From contig NZ_JAODNK010000086.1 of the NCBI RefSeq assembly GCF_025465275.1, forward strand, positions 85,524-149,523: a stretch of 64,000 nt of DNA, written 5' to 3'. Below, one piece after another: positions 49,625-57,329 of the stretch (the first letter of the stretch is position 1; the number at the start of each line of letters is the position of its first letter). The DNA is from Nocardia sp. Lineage in GTDB: Bacteria > Actinomycetota > Actinomycetes > Mycobacteriales > Mycobacteriaceae. The notes under the pieces were generated by a model that made no database searches, had not been told where the DNA came from, and worked only from the letters and a program-made list of their open reading frames with translations. The translations under genes were made by a program, and so were the position numbers.

Positions 49625-50515
49625 ATGTGGTTCGGATATGCCCGTATGGAACTGCTGCCGATCAATGTCCGGCGCGCCGTTCCGCACGCGATTCGCGTGT
49701 ACGCCACCGACCGTGGATTCGGCGACGGGGAGGTGCTTTTCGAACCTATCGCCCCCGAGATTCTGCTACGCGACATGCTCTCCGACCTCGATCGGGCCGA
49801 CCCCGTCGCGACGGTCATGCCCCGCCTGCGGCAGGCCGCGCAGCACTGGGGTATCGACCTCGATCGCGTCTTCGACGGTCCGCGACGCGCAGATGTGTTA
49901 TGGCACATCGTGAATTCGATCGAGGGCTCGGCGGGAGCGCAATTGATCGTGCCCTCCCACGAGCATCTGACCGACCTCGGTCCCTCCGGACGCGCGGTCG
50001 TCGCTCAACTCTCGGGGATGCGCACCCTCGAGGTTCACTACCTCGACGAGACCTCCGCCGTGGCCGATCTGCAGCGATCGAGCACGTCCGAGGACGCACC
50101 CAGCGACGACGACCAGGTGCTGGTGGAAACTCGAATCGGCGCGATCCCGGCCGTGGCCCAACTCGACGCGGCCACCGAGCTCAGTCGCCTCGGACGGCCG
50201 GAGATCATCGAGTACGTCGACGCGATCTATGTGGCATTGATCGACGACGCCGTCACCACCGCACCGGTGTCCGGCGTCCTCGAATTTCCGCCGGACGCCG
50301 GTCGCGCTGCCATCCGGCTGCTCACCGCGGCAGCGACCGGGCGGCTGATCGTGGAACTCGAGGAACCTCGCCACCGCACGGACCCGGTAGCGGCGGCGCT
50401 GATCACCTTGTGCGAGAACACCCTACGGTTCACCGACGGGTCTCGGACATTCACCCGCTGCACCCTGCCCGACGGGGCGCGCTCCTCGGACGTCGAGTCG
50501 AGGGATCGAGGATGA
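49625..50515 (+). CDS. Unknown protein, possible resolvase-like N-terminal domain
   Basis: A 296-residue product without firm assignment. The part around residues 95-140 (LIVPSHEHLTDLGPSGRAVV) resembles the helix-strand pattern of divergent serine-recombinase-like or restriction-type domains found beside actinobacterial XRE genes; no catalytic Ser is evident. The C-terminal half ends in a conserved-looking RLIVELEEPRHRTDPVAAAL. The ATG at 49625 is used; 49646 is possible. It overlaps the DUF4254 gene by 4 bp (ATGA), so the two are coupled. Confidence 0.6.
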   Translation: MWFGYARMELLPINVRRAVPHAIRVYATDRGFGDGEVLFEPIAPEILLRDMLSDLDRADPVATVMPRLRQAAQHWGIDLDRVFDGPRRADVLWHIVNSIEGSAGAQLIVPSHEHLTDLGPSGRAVVAQLSGMRTLEVHYLDETSAVADLQRSSTSEDAPSDDDQVLVETRIGAIPAVAQLDAATELSRLGRPEIIEYVDAIYVALIDDAVTTAPVSGVLEFPPDAGRAAIRLLTAAATGRLIVELEEPRHRTDPVAAALITLCENTLRFTDGSRTFTRCTLPDGARSSDVESRDRG

Positions 50516-51069
50516 ACCGAACGACGCAGCCCGGCAAGACATCCCCGGCGCCGAGACCCAATCTATGGCCCCGCGAGCGCGTCCGACCGGCCGAGGGGCT
50601 GTTGGACGCCCGCGAACTGCTGCTCGCCGTCGCCGGCAACCTGGCGGGGGGTTCCCCGCTGATCGGCTGGGCGCGCGAACTGGCCGACCTGCACTCCACC
50701 CTCACCACCGCGACCGTGTCCCCGGCGCGCCGTCCAGCCGACTTCGACGACAGCACAGTTCGCGGGCAGATCGGCGAAGTCATCGGCCTGATCGACGAGT
50801 GGTCGGTACTGCATCTCCCGCGCCCGACCGCCGGGCGCCGCCATACGCATTCCCTCGGCGAGGTGATCAGCCACGTTGCCACCACCTATGCGCAGATGCA
50901 GCGCACGCTGCGCCACAGTGGCAGCGCGGCGCACCAGCATCACGCCGCCATGCGCTTCGCGCAGGTCCAGGAAGGCTATTCCGACCTCGTCGGCGAGATT
51001 CGAACATTGCGCGTCCAACTTCCCTTGGGCTCACACGGATCCGCGAAGGCACGATCTGTGCCGAAGTGA
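50512..51069 (+). CDS. DUF4254 domain protein
   Basis: A 185-residue helical protein matching the DUF4254 pattern common in Nocardia: LIGWARELADLHSTL, IGLIDEWSVLHLPRP, RRHTHSLGEVISHVATTYAQ. Function unknown. The ATG at 50512 overlaps the upstream stop. The ORF-track start at 49627 is a shadow of the previous gene. It probably shares the XRE-TPR transcript. Confidence 0.78.
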   Translation: MNRTTQPGKTSPAPRPNLWPRERVRPAEGLLDARELLLAVAGNLAGGSPLIGWARELADLHSTLTTATVSPARRPADFDDSTVRGQIGEVIGLIDEWSVLHLPRPTAGRRHTHSLGEVISHVATTYAQMQRTLRHSGSAAHQHHAAMRFAQVQEGYSDLVGEIRTLRVQLPLGSHGSAKARSVPK

Positions 51070-51269
51070 AGGGGTGCCCGAATCCGGTGTGATGGCGGCG
51101 AAGCCTGGTGCCTCGGTCGGCGGTGTCGCAGGTCTGCTGCGGCCCGCCGGTTCCGCACGCGGACGTCTCTGCGTGGCATGACTTTTCGCACCTACGTCGG
51201 AACGAACCGGGTGCGCGGAACGTAAGCCTCGTGTAATGCTGAGCGCGGTGTCCAACGAGGGAGTCGCCC

Positions 51270-51566
51270 GTGCAGAATCGACCGTCGGCAGCCGAGCTCC
51301 TGGAGGCACTGGCCGAGCTGCTGGAGGACACGTTATTGCCGGCGTTGCCGCCTGGGCTGCACCACCGTGCGCGGGTCGGGGCGAATCTGGCCAGGATCCT
51401 GAGTCGCGAGATCGACCTCGGGCCGGAGGCGGACCGAAGCGAAATCGAGTTGCTGGCGGCCGTCCCCGACGGCGACAAGCGGGCATTGTGGCAAGCGCTG
51501 ACCGAGGTGGTGCGCGCCGATCTGGCGATCGCCAAGCCTGGCTACGACAGCTGGGAGGGTGAGTGA
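51270..51566 (+). CDS. DUF6285 domain protein
   Basis: A 98-residue helical protein: RPSAAELLEALAELLEDTLL, HHRARVGANLARILSREIDL. It matches the small DUF6285 protein usually placed between or before an APH-type phosphotransferase and an acyl-CoA dehydrogenase. The GTG at 51270 follows GAGGGAG. It overlaps the phosphotransferase gene by 4 bp (GTGA). It may be an accessory subunit. Confidence 0.82.
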   Translation: MQNRPSAAELLEALAELLEDTLLPALPPGLHHRARVGANLARILSREIDLGPEADRSEIELLAAVPDGDKRALWQALTEVVRADLAIAKPGYDSWEGE

Positions 51567-52564
51567 TCACCGATCCGGTCGCGGGCCTGGCCGCGTTTTT
51601 GACAGAAACCTTCGGCAAACCGGTTCAGGTCACCGAGGTGGAAGTTCTGTCGGCTGGTGCGCGCCGGCGCAATGTCGCCTTCACCGCGCACATCGAGGGT
51701 GAGGGTCCACGCAAACTGGTCGCCACCCTCGTTCCGCCCGCGGTGCAGATCATTTCGGTCGATACCGAAGCGGCAGTGCGCGAACTGGCTCGCGCGCACG
51801 GCGTTCCGGTGCCCGAGGTGGTGGCGGTGTGCGGCGACCTCCGGGCGGGGGAGCCGTTCGTGATCTCGGTCCACGTGGACGGAGAGACCGTCCCGCGCAA
51901 GGTGTTACGCCTCATCGCGGTTGCCGGTAACGCCGAAACCGTGGCCCGTCAGTGGGGCGAGGCGATGGGCAGGCTGCACGCCATCGACCCGGGCGCAGCA
52001 CCCGAGGTCCTGCCGGCTGCAAGTACCGATCCGGCCGCCGACACCCTTCGCGCTGCGGAGAAGGGCGTGCGCACACTACTGGGCGAGCGGCCGGTGTTCG
52101 CGATGGCGCTGCGCTGGCTCGAACGCAGGCAACCGGCCCCGCCGCCACGTATCGCGCTGCTGCACACCGATCTACGCAACGGGAACATCATCGTCGGCGA
52201 GGATGGTCTGCGCGCCGTGCTCGACTGGGAAGGTGCGCAACGCTTCGGCGACCCGATGCGCGATGTGGCCTGGCCCGCCCTGCGGATGTGGCGCTTCCGC
52301 GAGGACGCGAAAGAGTTCGGCGGTTTCGCCGATCGCGCGACCTTCGTTCGCGGCTACGAGTCTGCGGGCGGCGAGTTCGACCTGGACCGCTTCCGCTGGT
52401 GGAAGGTGATGGGCACGCTGGTGTGGGGCGTCGGGCTGGCGTCGCAGGCGGCCGCGCACCTGGACGGCACCGTCCGGGACATCGTCATGGCCGCCAGCGG
52501 CCGCCGCGTGTCCGAGATCGAGTGGGATCTGCTCATGCAGATCCGGCCGGACGCGAAAGCTTAG
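51563..52564 (+). CDS. APH-family phosphotransferase (ACAD10/11 type)
   Basis: A 333-residue aminoglycoside-phosphotransferase-fold kinase. The catalytic loop is LLHTDLRNGNIIV, the metal site AVLDWEGAQRFGDP. In animals and actinobacteria this kinase works with an acyl-CoA dehydrogenase: it phosphorylates 4-hydroxyacyl-CoAs, and the dehydrogenase then eliminates phosphate (ACAD10/11). The order DUF6285, kinase, dehydrogenase is conserved, so a hydroxy-acid breakdown role fits. GTG start overlapping DUF6285; 8 bp to the dehydrogenase. Confidence 0.87.
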   Translation: MITDPVAGLAAFLTETFGKPVQVTEVEVLSAGARRRNVAFTAHIEGEGPRKLVATLVPPAVQIISVDTEAAVRELARAHGVPVPEVVAVCGDLRAGEPFVISVHVDGETVPRKVLRLIAVAGNAETVARQWGEAMGRLHAIDPGAAPEVLPAASTDPAADTLRAAEKGVRTLLGERPVFAMALRWLERRQPAPPPRIALLHTDLRNGNIIVGEDGLRAVLDWEGAQRFGDPMRDVAWPALRMWRFREDAKEFGGFADRATFVRGYESAGGEFDLDRFRWWKVMGTLVWGVGLASQAAAHLDGTVRDIVMAASGRRVSEIEWDLLMQIRPDAKA

Positions 52565-52572
52565 GAGCGAGT

Positions 52573-53835
52573 ATGGATTTCGAACTGCCCGACGAACTGA
52601 CCGCGTATCTGCAAGAACTGGACTCGTTCATCGAGGCCGAGATCATCCCGCTCGAACAACAACACGACAATATCCGCTTCTTCGACCATCGCCGTGAGGA
52701 CGCCCGCACCGACTGGGACCGCGGCGGCCTTCCCAGCGCCGAATGGGAGGAACTGCTGGCCCGAGCGCGCCGAACCGCCGACGCCGCAGGCCATTACCGC
52801 TACGCCTTCCCCAAGGAGTTCGGCGGGCGCGACGGCACCAACCTCGGCATGGCCGTGATCCGGGAGCACCTCGCCAAGCGGGGCCTGGGCCTGCACTGCG
52901 ACCTGCAGAACGAGCACGCCATCGTCGCCAACAACGTGGGTCTGATGCTCATGCTCGAATACGGGTCAGACACCCAGAAGGCGCACTGGGTGGACGGACT
53001 CGCCGCGGGCGCCAAGTTCTTCGCCTTCGCCATCACCGAGCCCGAGCACGGCTCCGATGCCACCCATATGGAGACCACCGCCGTCCGCGACGGCGACGAG
53101 TGGATCATCAACGGCGCCAAAACCTGGAACACCGGTGTGCACATCGCCGACGCTGATCTGATCTTCGCGCGCACCGCCGGCCAGGCAGGTGACGGACGCG
53201 GCATCACCGCGTTCCTGGTGCCCACCGACACTCCCGGTTTCCAGGTCGAGGAGTACCTCTGGACCTTCAATATGCCCACCGACCACGCGCGCATCTCGCT
53301 GACCGATATGCGAGTGCCGAATTCGGCGATCTTCGGGCAGGAAGGACGCGGTCTCGGGGTTGTGCAGCACTTCTTCAACGAGAACCGGATCCGGCAGGCC
53401 GCGTCCAGTCTCGGTGCGGCGCAGTACTGCATCGACCAGTCCGTCGCTTACGCCAAGGAGCGCAAGCCTTTCGGCAAACCGCTCGCCACCAACCAGGCCA
53501 TCCAATTCCCGCTGGTGGAACTGCACACCCAGTGCGAGATGCTGCGCGCGTTGATCCACAAGACCGCTTGGTCGATGGACACCTACGGCACTTTCGCTGT
53601 CTCCGAACAGGTTTCGATGTGCAACTACTGGGCCAACCGACTCTGCTGTGAGGCCGCCGATCGGGCCATGCAGGTCCACGGCGGTCTCGGCTACTCCCGG
53701 CATAAGCCCTTCGAACACATCTACCGCCATCACCGCCGCTACCGCATTACCGAAGGCGCGGAAGAGATCCAGCTGCGGCGCGTGGCCGGCTACCTGTTCG
53801 GCTTCATGGATCGGACTGCGGTCAAGGGCGTGTGA
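52573..53835 (+). CDS. Acyl-CoA dehydrogenase (ACAD10/11 type)
   Basis: A 420-residue FAD enzyme. FAFAITEPEHGSDATHM binds FAD/substrate, QVHGGLGYSRHKPFEHIYRH is the C-terminal signature, and the last helix contains ITEGAEEIQLRRVAG. A long N-terminal segment with DHRREDARTDWDRGG is typical of the ACAD10/11-like group that pairs with APH kinases. The ATG at 52573 follows GGAGCG 6 nt before; the ORF-track start at 51952 overlaps the kinase. Confidence 0.92.
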   Translation: MDFELPDELTAYLQELDSFIEAEIIPLEQQHDNIRFFDHRREDARTDWDRGGLPSAEWEELLARARRTADAAGHYRYAFPKEFGGRDGTNLGMAVIREHLAKRGLGLHCDLQNEHAIVANNVGLMLMLEYGSDTQKAHWVDGLAAGAKFFAFAITEPEHGSDATHMETTAVRDGDEWIINGAKTWNTGVHIADADLIFARTAGQAGDGRGITAFLVPTDTPGFQVEEYLWTFNMPTDHARISLTDMRVPNSAIFGQEGRGLGVVQHFFNENRIRQAASSLGAAQYCIDQSVAYAKERKPFGKPLATNQAIQFPLVELHTQCEMLRALIHKTAWSMDTYGTFAVSEQVSMCNYWANRLCCEAADRAMQVHGGLGYSRHKPFEHIYRHHRRYRITEGAEEIQLRRVAGYLFGFMDRTAVKGV

Positions 53836-53931
53836 CAGCACCTCGGCCCGCCAATGTTGTTGCCGCACAGTGTCGACAGCCGGACCACCCGATCCGCTCC
53901 ATGTCCCGGGCTACTCGATTAGCTTGGTGCC

Positions 53932-54555
53932 ATGGGACTTTCTGCCGCCGAGGTGTTCGACGAGCTCGGCATGGACTACGAGAAGGCGTTCGCTGGGCTG
54001 ACGACGCACCGTGAGGAGCTCGAGTGGCTGTTGAACCAGCTGTCGGGTAGGACAAAAGTGCTCGATGTCGGTTGCGGCACAGGACGACCGACCGCCGAGC
54101 TACTGGTGGCCGCGGGCCATGATGTCACTGGTTGCGATGTCTCGCCCGGGATGGTCGAGCTCGCCCGCGAGCAGGTCCCCGGTGCTCGATTCGAGGTCGC
54201 GGATCTGCGGACGCTGTCGTATCCGCCCGGGAATTGGGACGCGGTGACGGCATTCTTTCCGCTCCTGCAACTGACCAGGGCCGAAATCGACGCCGCGCTG
54301 GTGAAATTCGCCGGATGGCTCGCGCCAGGCGGCTTCTTCCTGCTGGCCACAGTGCCCGCCGATGTCGAGAGCATCGATATCGAGTTCATGGGAAAACCGG
54401 TCACAGTCAGCAGCTACCCACCGGAAGAGTTCGACCGCCGCCTGACCGCCGCAGGCCTGGAAGTCGTCCGTCACCGAGTAGTCGAATTCCAGCCCGATCA
54501 CCCAGCCGCAGTCCCCGAACACGACCTCTTCATCGCCGCCCGCAAGCCGTCCTGA
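53932..54555 (+). CDS. Class I SAM-dependent methyltransferase
   Basis: A 207-residue methyltransferase: motif I VLDVGCGTGRPTAELL, motif II VTGCDVSPGMVELAR, then FEVADLR and the post-motif LAPGGFFLLATVPAD. The substrate is unknown; the compact size fits small-molecule methyltransferases. The ATG at 53932 is the start. It is separated from the dehydrogenase by 96 bp and probably has its own promoter. Confidence 0.87.
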   Translation: MGLSAAEVFDELGMDYEKAFAGLTTHREELEWLLNQLSGRTKVLDVGCGTGRPTAELLVAAGHDVTGCDVSPGMVELAREQVPGARFEVADLRTLSYPPGNWDAVTAFFPLLQLTRAEIDAALVKFAGWLAPGGFFLLATVPADVESIDIEFMGKPVTVSSYPPEEFDRRLTAAGLEVVRHRVVEFQPDHPAAVPEHDLFIAARKPS

Positions 54556-54653
54556 CGTCGCCGGTGCCCGCAAAGCCACGATGACCAGCAGGAAAGTCCC
54601 GTGCGTTCCTTCGCACCGCCCATCACGTCCCGCACCGACGTCAGTAGCCGGGC

Positions 54654-54746
54654 CTAGGGCCGCGAATGCAGTTGTGCCAGCAGGGTATTCATATCGCGGT
54701 AGGTGGCGGTGACGGGTTCGGCGTCGGGGGCGTGGAAGCGGCGCAT
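54654..54746 (-). other. 30-codon ORF, possible C-terminal gene fragment
   Basis: On the minus strand a short frame reads MRRFHAPDAEPVTATYRDMN and ends HSRP before TAG. Codon use is actinobacterial. It starts at the same CATG where the truncated YdeI frame starts on the other strand, so it may be a leftover piece at a rearrangement point. I do not recognise it. Confidence 0.25.
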
Positions 54747-54996
54747 GCACCCGTCCGGTCTCATCGAGGTCGCGGCGGCCGAGGCCGACGGCCGGTGGCA
54801 CGCCGCTTACGCACCGCAAAGCGATGCCGAGATTCCCGCCGACCTCGCCGCCGCGCTGGCGGCGAACCCGCACGCAGGCACCCGGTTCGAGGCGCTGGAC
54901 AGGACCGCCCGCTATCTGGTGATCCTTCCGTTGTTGAAAGCGCGCACCCCGGCCGTACGCAAAGCTCGCCTGCAGAAAGCCATCTCAGCGCTGTAG
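54745..54996 (+). pseudogene. N-terminally truncated YdeI/OmdA family gene
   Basis: The frame holds the C-terminal OmdA-type domain of YdeI proteins: MHPSGLIEVAAAEADGRWHA, AYAPQSDAEIPADLAAAL, then a final basic helix. Full-length YdeI proteins have about 190 residues and an N-terminal domain ahead of this point; here only 83 residues exist. The sequence upstream (to 54703) is unrelated and the frame has no good ribosome site. Homologues are linked to bacteriocin or acid resistance. Probably a remnant. Confidence 0.6.
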
Positions 54997-55257
54997 CGCG
55001 TCATGCCACAGACGTGCCGAGCGTTCCAGCCGAGCCCTGCCAGACCACACCCTCCGTTCGAACCCGATGGCCGACTTGATATCTGCCGCCGGCAGGTCGG
55101 CTCCCGCGCGCGAAAGCGCCTGATCCATAAGACCAATATGCCGTCCAGGGATAGTGCGGCGATTGATTCTGGTGTGGCCCTACGCCTGCGGGCTGCGACT
55201 CAATGTTTGAGCCGCCGGCGCCGCGCAGGATAGACCACGCTAAGGCTGGTTCCCTGA

Positions 55258-55734
55258 TCAGAAGGGGCCGAGGTGATCGAGCTCCGCGCCGATCACTTGT
55301 CGTAGGCGATCGTGATGGGGGCTGAGTGCGTAGCGCGGATCGCTCCAATGCTCACTCGGGTACAGCCACACCGGGGCGCGCACCATATCGGCTGGCTCCC
55401 AGTCGAATCGCGGCCAGACATGCGCGTGCAGGAAGGTGTGGGTGTTGCCCAGGATCTCCAGGTTCACACGCAGGAAGGCCGGGTCGAGGCTGCGGCAGGC
55501 ACGTTCGACGGCTTCGCCGAGCCGGTCCATATCGGCGAGGAAGACCATTCGCCTACTCCTGGGCAGGTCGGAAAGACGTTGTACCGCAGGGTTGTCCGAA
55601 AGAAGCAACGAATATCCGGGCAAGAACTGAACGTCGCCGATCACCGCGAACCCCGCACCCAGCCGACGCAGCACCGTGGGGTTCTCCCCGCGCAGGGCAC
55701 TGCCGATTCTCTCGGTTCGAAAATCACCACTCAT
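55258..55734 (-). CDS. HIT family nucleotide-binding protein
   Basis: A 158-residue histidine-triad hydrolase. The HIT motif is in THTFLHAHVWPRF (H-x-H-x-W, with the last His replaced by Trp/Pro). The start RGENPTVLRRLGAGFAVIGD and LPGYSLLLSD match HIT proteins that cleave nucleotide phosphoramidates or diadenosine polyphosphates. Loss of the third His suggests altered or lower activity. 64 bp upstream of it on the same strand ends the hypothetical... gene at 55799, so an operon is possible. Confidence 0.8.
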   Translation of the reverse strand: MSGDFRTERIGSALRGENPTVLRRLGAGFAVIGDVQFLPGYSLLLSDNPAVQRLSDLPRSRRMVFLADMDRLGEAVERACRSLDPAFLRVNLEILGNTHTFLHAHVWPRFDWEPADMVRAPVWLYPSEHWSDPRYALSPHHDRLRQVIGAELDHLGPF

Positions 55735-55798
55735 CGCTGATGAGCCTCAGTGCCGTACCTGCTGCGTGACCAGTACCCACTCGCCCGGTGCGGGTGCC

Positions 55799-56515
55799 CT
55801 AGACCGACTGTTTCCGCTGCTGCCGGCCTTGCCACCACACCGCCTTGTTCGCATCGATCTCGTCGGCGTGCACGTAAGCTCGGAACAGTTGGGTTGCCCG
55901 GTAGCCGGCGCTGTCGGCGGCACGCTCGAGCTCGGTGATGTCATGCCAGCGGTGCGCACGGTCGAGCAGTTCCGCAGCAAGCAGCGACAGCACGGGGAGT
56001 GGGCCGGCGGTGGCAGTGGCGATCAAGGCGTCCGCTCCGAGGGTGCCGGTCCATACTGCCCGCAGTTCGCCGGCGTCACAGCGTTGGACGAACTCGAGGA
56101 CACTGCGGGGTTTTGTGCCTTCAGGACTGTCCATCACCAGTCGGATCGCGACCGCGCGTTGCCGGTGCGCGAGGTAGTCGGCGACCGTCAGCGCCGGTGG
56201 GATCGCATCGGCCGCCCGGTGAGTATGGCGCTCTGGGTGATCAGCTGCTGCCGGATACCTGTTGCCGGTAGGGCCGCTGCAGTCGATCATCTTCTGCAGC
56301 TCCGAGCCGGTCAGTGTGAACACCCACGCCGGCAGCCGGGGGCACACTTTCGTCGACGGCATCCTCAACGTCGTCGGCTCGCCGCCGCGGGGCTCCGGGT
56401 CCGCCGGCGTTGCGGGTTCGGCGTCGGGTACGGACGGGTCGACCGAAACCACGATGTCGGTAGTGCGCCGCACCAGCTGGCGCAGCCGGGCTAAGCGAGA
56501 AGCGTTGTCGGACAT
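55799..56515 (-). CDS. Hypothetical protein
   Basis: No recognised family. From the ATG at 56515 the 238-residue product has a Pro-rich segment (about residues 25-55), then LPAWVFTLTGSELQKMIDC and a helical C-terminal half with VWTGTLGADALIA and RATQLFRAYVHADEIDANKA. The ORF-track start at 56698 adds 61 non-conserved residues. It lies upstream of the HIT gene on the same strand. Confidence 0.6.
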   Translation of the reverse strand: MSDNASRLARLRQLVRRTTDIVVSVDPSVPDAEPATPADPEPRGGEPTTLRMPSTKVCPRLPAWVFTLTGSELQKMIDCSGPTGNRYPAAADHPERHTHRAADAIPPALTVADYLAHRQRAVAIRLVMDSPEGTKPRSVLEFVQRCDAGELRAVWTGTLGADALIATATAGPLPVLSLLAAELLDRAHRWHDITELERAADSAGYRATQLFRAYVHADEIDANKAVWWQGRQQRKQSV

Positions 56516-56743
56516 GTCGAGCACTCCCTCGAACAAGACCTCGGCACACATGCCTCGGAATCTCCACGGTAGCGACGAAACACGCCATCGCCCACCAGAA
56601 CGGGTTCGTCGGCTCAGGATCGAGATGCGGCACATCTGCACGGCTCCAGCCGCGGGCCGGCAGATAACCACGCATAAATCGGTACCGCTTCTCGACATCC
56701 GCTGTTAGCGTTCAAGGCAACACAAACGACGAAAGGCACGGCA

Positions 56744-56851
56744 ATGACCCGGTATACGGATTCCACGCTCGCGTGGCACCGTGCTGCCGGTGATCGCCTT
56801 CCGTTGGAAGGGTTTTCGCGCAGCACCAGCGACCTGACAGACGGCCCGTAA
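56744..56851 (+). CDS. Possible 35-residue small ORF
   Basis: An ATG at 56744 follows GAAAGGCACGGCA and opens MTRYTDSTLAWHRAAGDRLP, ending at a TAA. It is followed by a hairpin and T-run before the tRNA array. No known family; it may be a leader peptide or chance. Confidence 0.3.
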   Translation: MTRYTDSTLAWHRAAGDRLPLEGFSRSTSDLTDGP

Positions 56852-56883
56852 CACGACCATCTCGTCATCGAAGGGTCGCACCC

Positions 56884-56914
56884 GGCGGAAACGCCAAGGG
56901 GAGCGGCCCTTTTT
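56884..56914 (+). terminator. Double hairpin with T-run before tRNA array
   Basis: GGCG-GAAA-CGCC (56884-56895) is followed at once by AAGGG-N6-CCCTT and TTTT (56896-56914). It is one of few T-run terminators in the window and would end a transcript from the small ORF. Confidence 0.45.
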
Positions 56915-56943
56915 CGTTTCCCGTCGCCGGCGCGTGATCGAAT

Positions 56944-57017
56944 GCCTTCGTAGCTCAATGGACAGAGCGCCTGATTTCGGATCAGGGCCGTTGGAGGTTC
57001 GAATCCTCTCGAAGGCT
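56944..57017 (+). tRNA. tRNA-Arg (TCG)
   Basis: Cloverleaf: acceptor GCCTTCG/CGAAGGC, D-stem GCTC/GAGC, anticodon stem CCTGA/TCAGG with loop TTTCGGA (anticodon TCG), T-stem GGAGG/CCTCT around TTCGAAT. CCA is not encoded. A TCG anticodon for CGA codons is unusual in actinomycetes, which normally read CGN with ACG. Confidence 0.85.
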
Positions 57018-57046
57018 CGAGTTCGAATCCCGCCGCGCGTATGCAT
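57018..57046 (+). other. Possible 3' remnant of a tRNA
   Basis: Between tRNA-Arg and tRNA-His the spacer contains AGTTCGAATCCCGC, a T-arm-like piece (TTCGAAT followed by CCCGC) without the rest of a cloverleaf. It may be a degenerate tRNA end left by recombination in the array. Confidence 0.35.
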
Positions 57047-57124
57047 GGTGAACGAGGCCGAAGTGGTCGAAGCACCAGTTTGTGGAACTGGAGAAAGCGG
57101 GTTCGAGTCCCGTCGTTCACCCCA
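57047..57124 (+). tRNA. tRNA-His (GTG)
   Basis: The acceptor GGTGAACG pairs with CGTTCACC and includes the extra -1 G opposite C73 that marks tRNA-His. Anticodon stem CCAGT/ACTGG, loop TTGTGGA (GTG). T-stem GCGGG/CCCGT. CCA is encoded (57122-57124). The D-arm is weak (GGCC/GGTC). Confidence 0.8.
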
Positions 57125-57125
57125 C

Positions 57126-57204
57126 GGGGGCGAGGAGCCTGGTGGCTCAGCCTGACTGTAAATCAGGTGCGTTCGCACGGCAGGTTCGATCCCTGCCGCC
57201 CTCA
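57126..57204 (+). tRNA. tRNA-Tyr (GTA)
   Basis: Acceptor GGGGGCG/CGCCCTC (one G-T), anticodon stem CCTGA/TCAGG with loop CTGTAAA (GTA), a short extra arm TGCG-TTC-GCAC as in class II tRNA-Tyr, T-stem GCAGG/CCTGC. It begins 1 nt after tRNA-His. Confidence 0.85.
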
Positions 57205-57249
57205 CGGCCAGACGCTGGAAACCCATCCAGCCGTAGGTAAGTGGCCCAA

Positions 57250-57321
57250 GCTTCTCTAGCTTAATCGGCAAAGCTCCTGTCTTGTAAACAGGCGTCCTCG
57301 GTTCGATTCCGGGGGGAAGCT
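57250..57321 (+). tRNA. tRNA-Thr (TGT)
   Basis: Acceptor GCTTCTC/GGGAAGC, D-stem GCTT/AAGC, anticodon stem CCTGT/ACAGG with loop CTTGTAA (TGT), T-stem CTCGG/CCGGG. Followed by CCG, so CCA is not encoded. Confidence 0.87.
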
Positions 57322-57329
57322 CCGATTTC

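Noticed and set aside
51069-51269. Extra gene between the DUF4254 and DUF6285 genes
   Set aside because: Short overlapping frames on both strands, no ribosome site or domain; taken as a promoter-bearing gap.
51952-52572. N-terminal extension of the acyl-CoA dehydrogenase ORF
   Set aside because: It overlaps the phosphotransferase in another frame; the ATG at 52573 with GGAGCG matches the family N-terminus.
54997-55257. Gene between the YdeI remnant and the HIT gene
   Set aside because: Short frames only (e.g. 55003-55233) with poor codon bias and no domain.
57205-57249. Fifth tRNA between Tyr and Thr
   Set aside because: A GCTGGA/TCCAGC hairpin is present, but no acceptor, D or T arms can be built around it.
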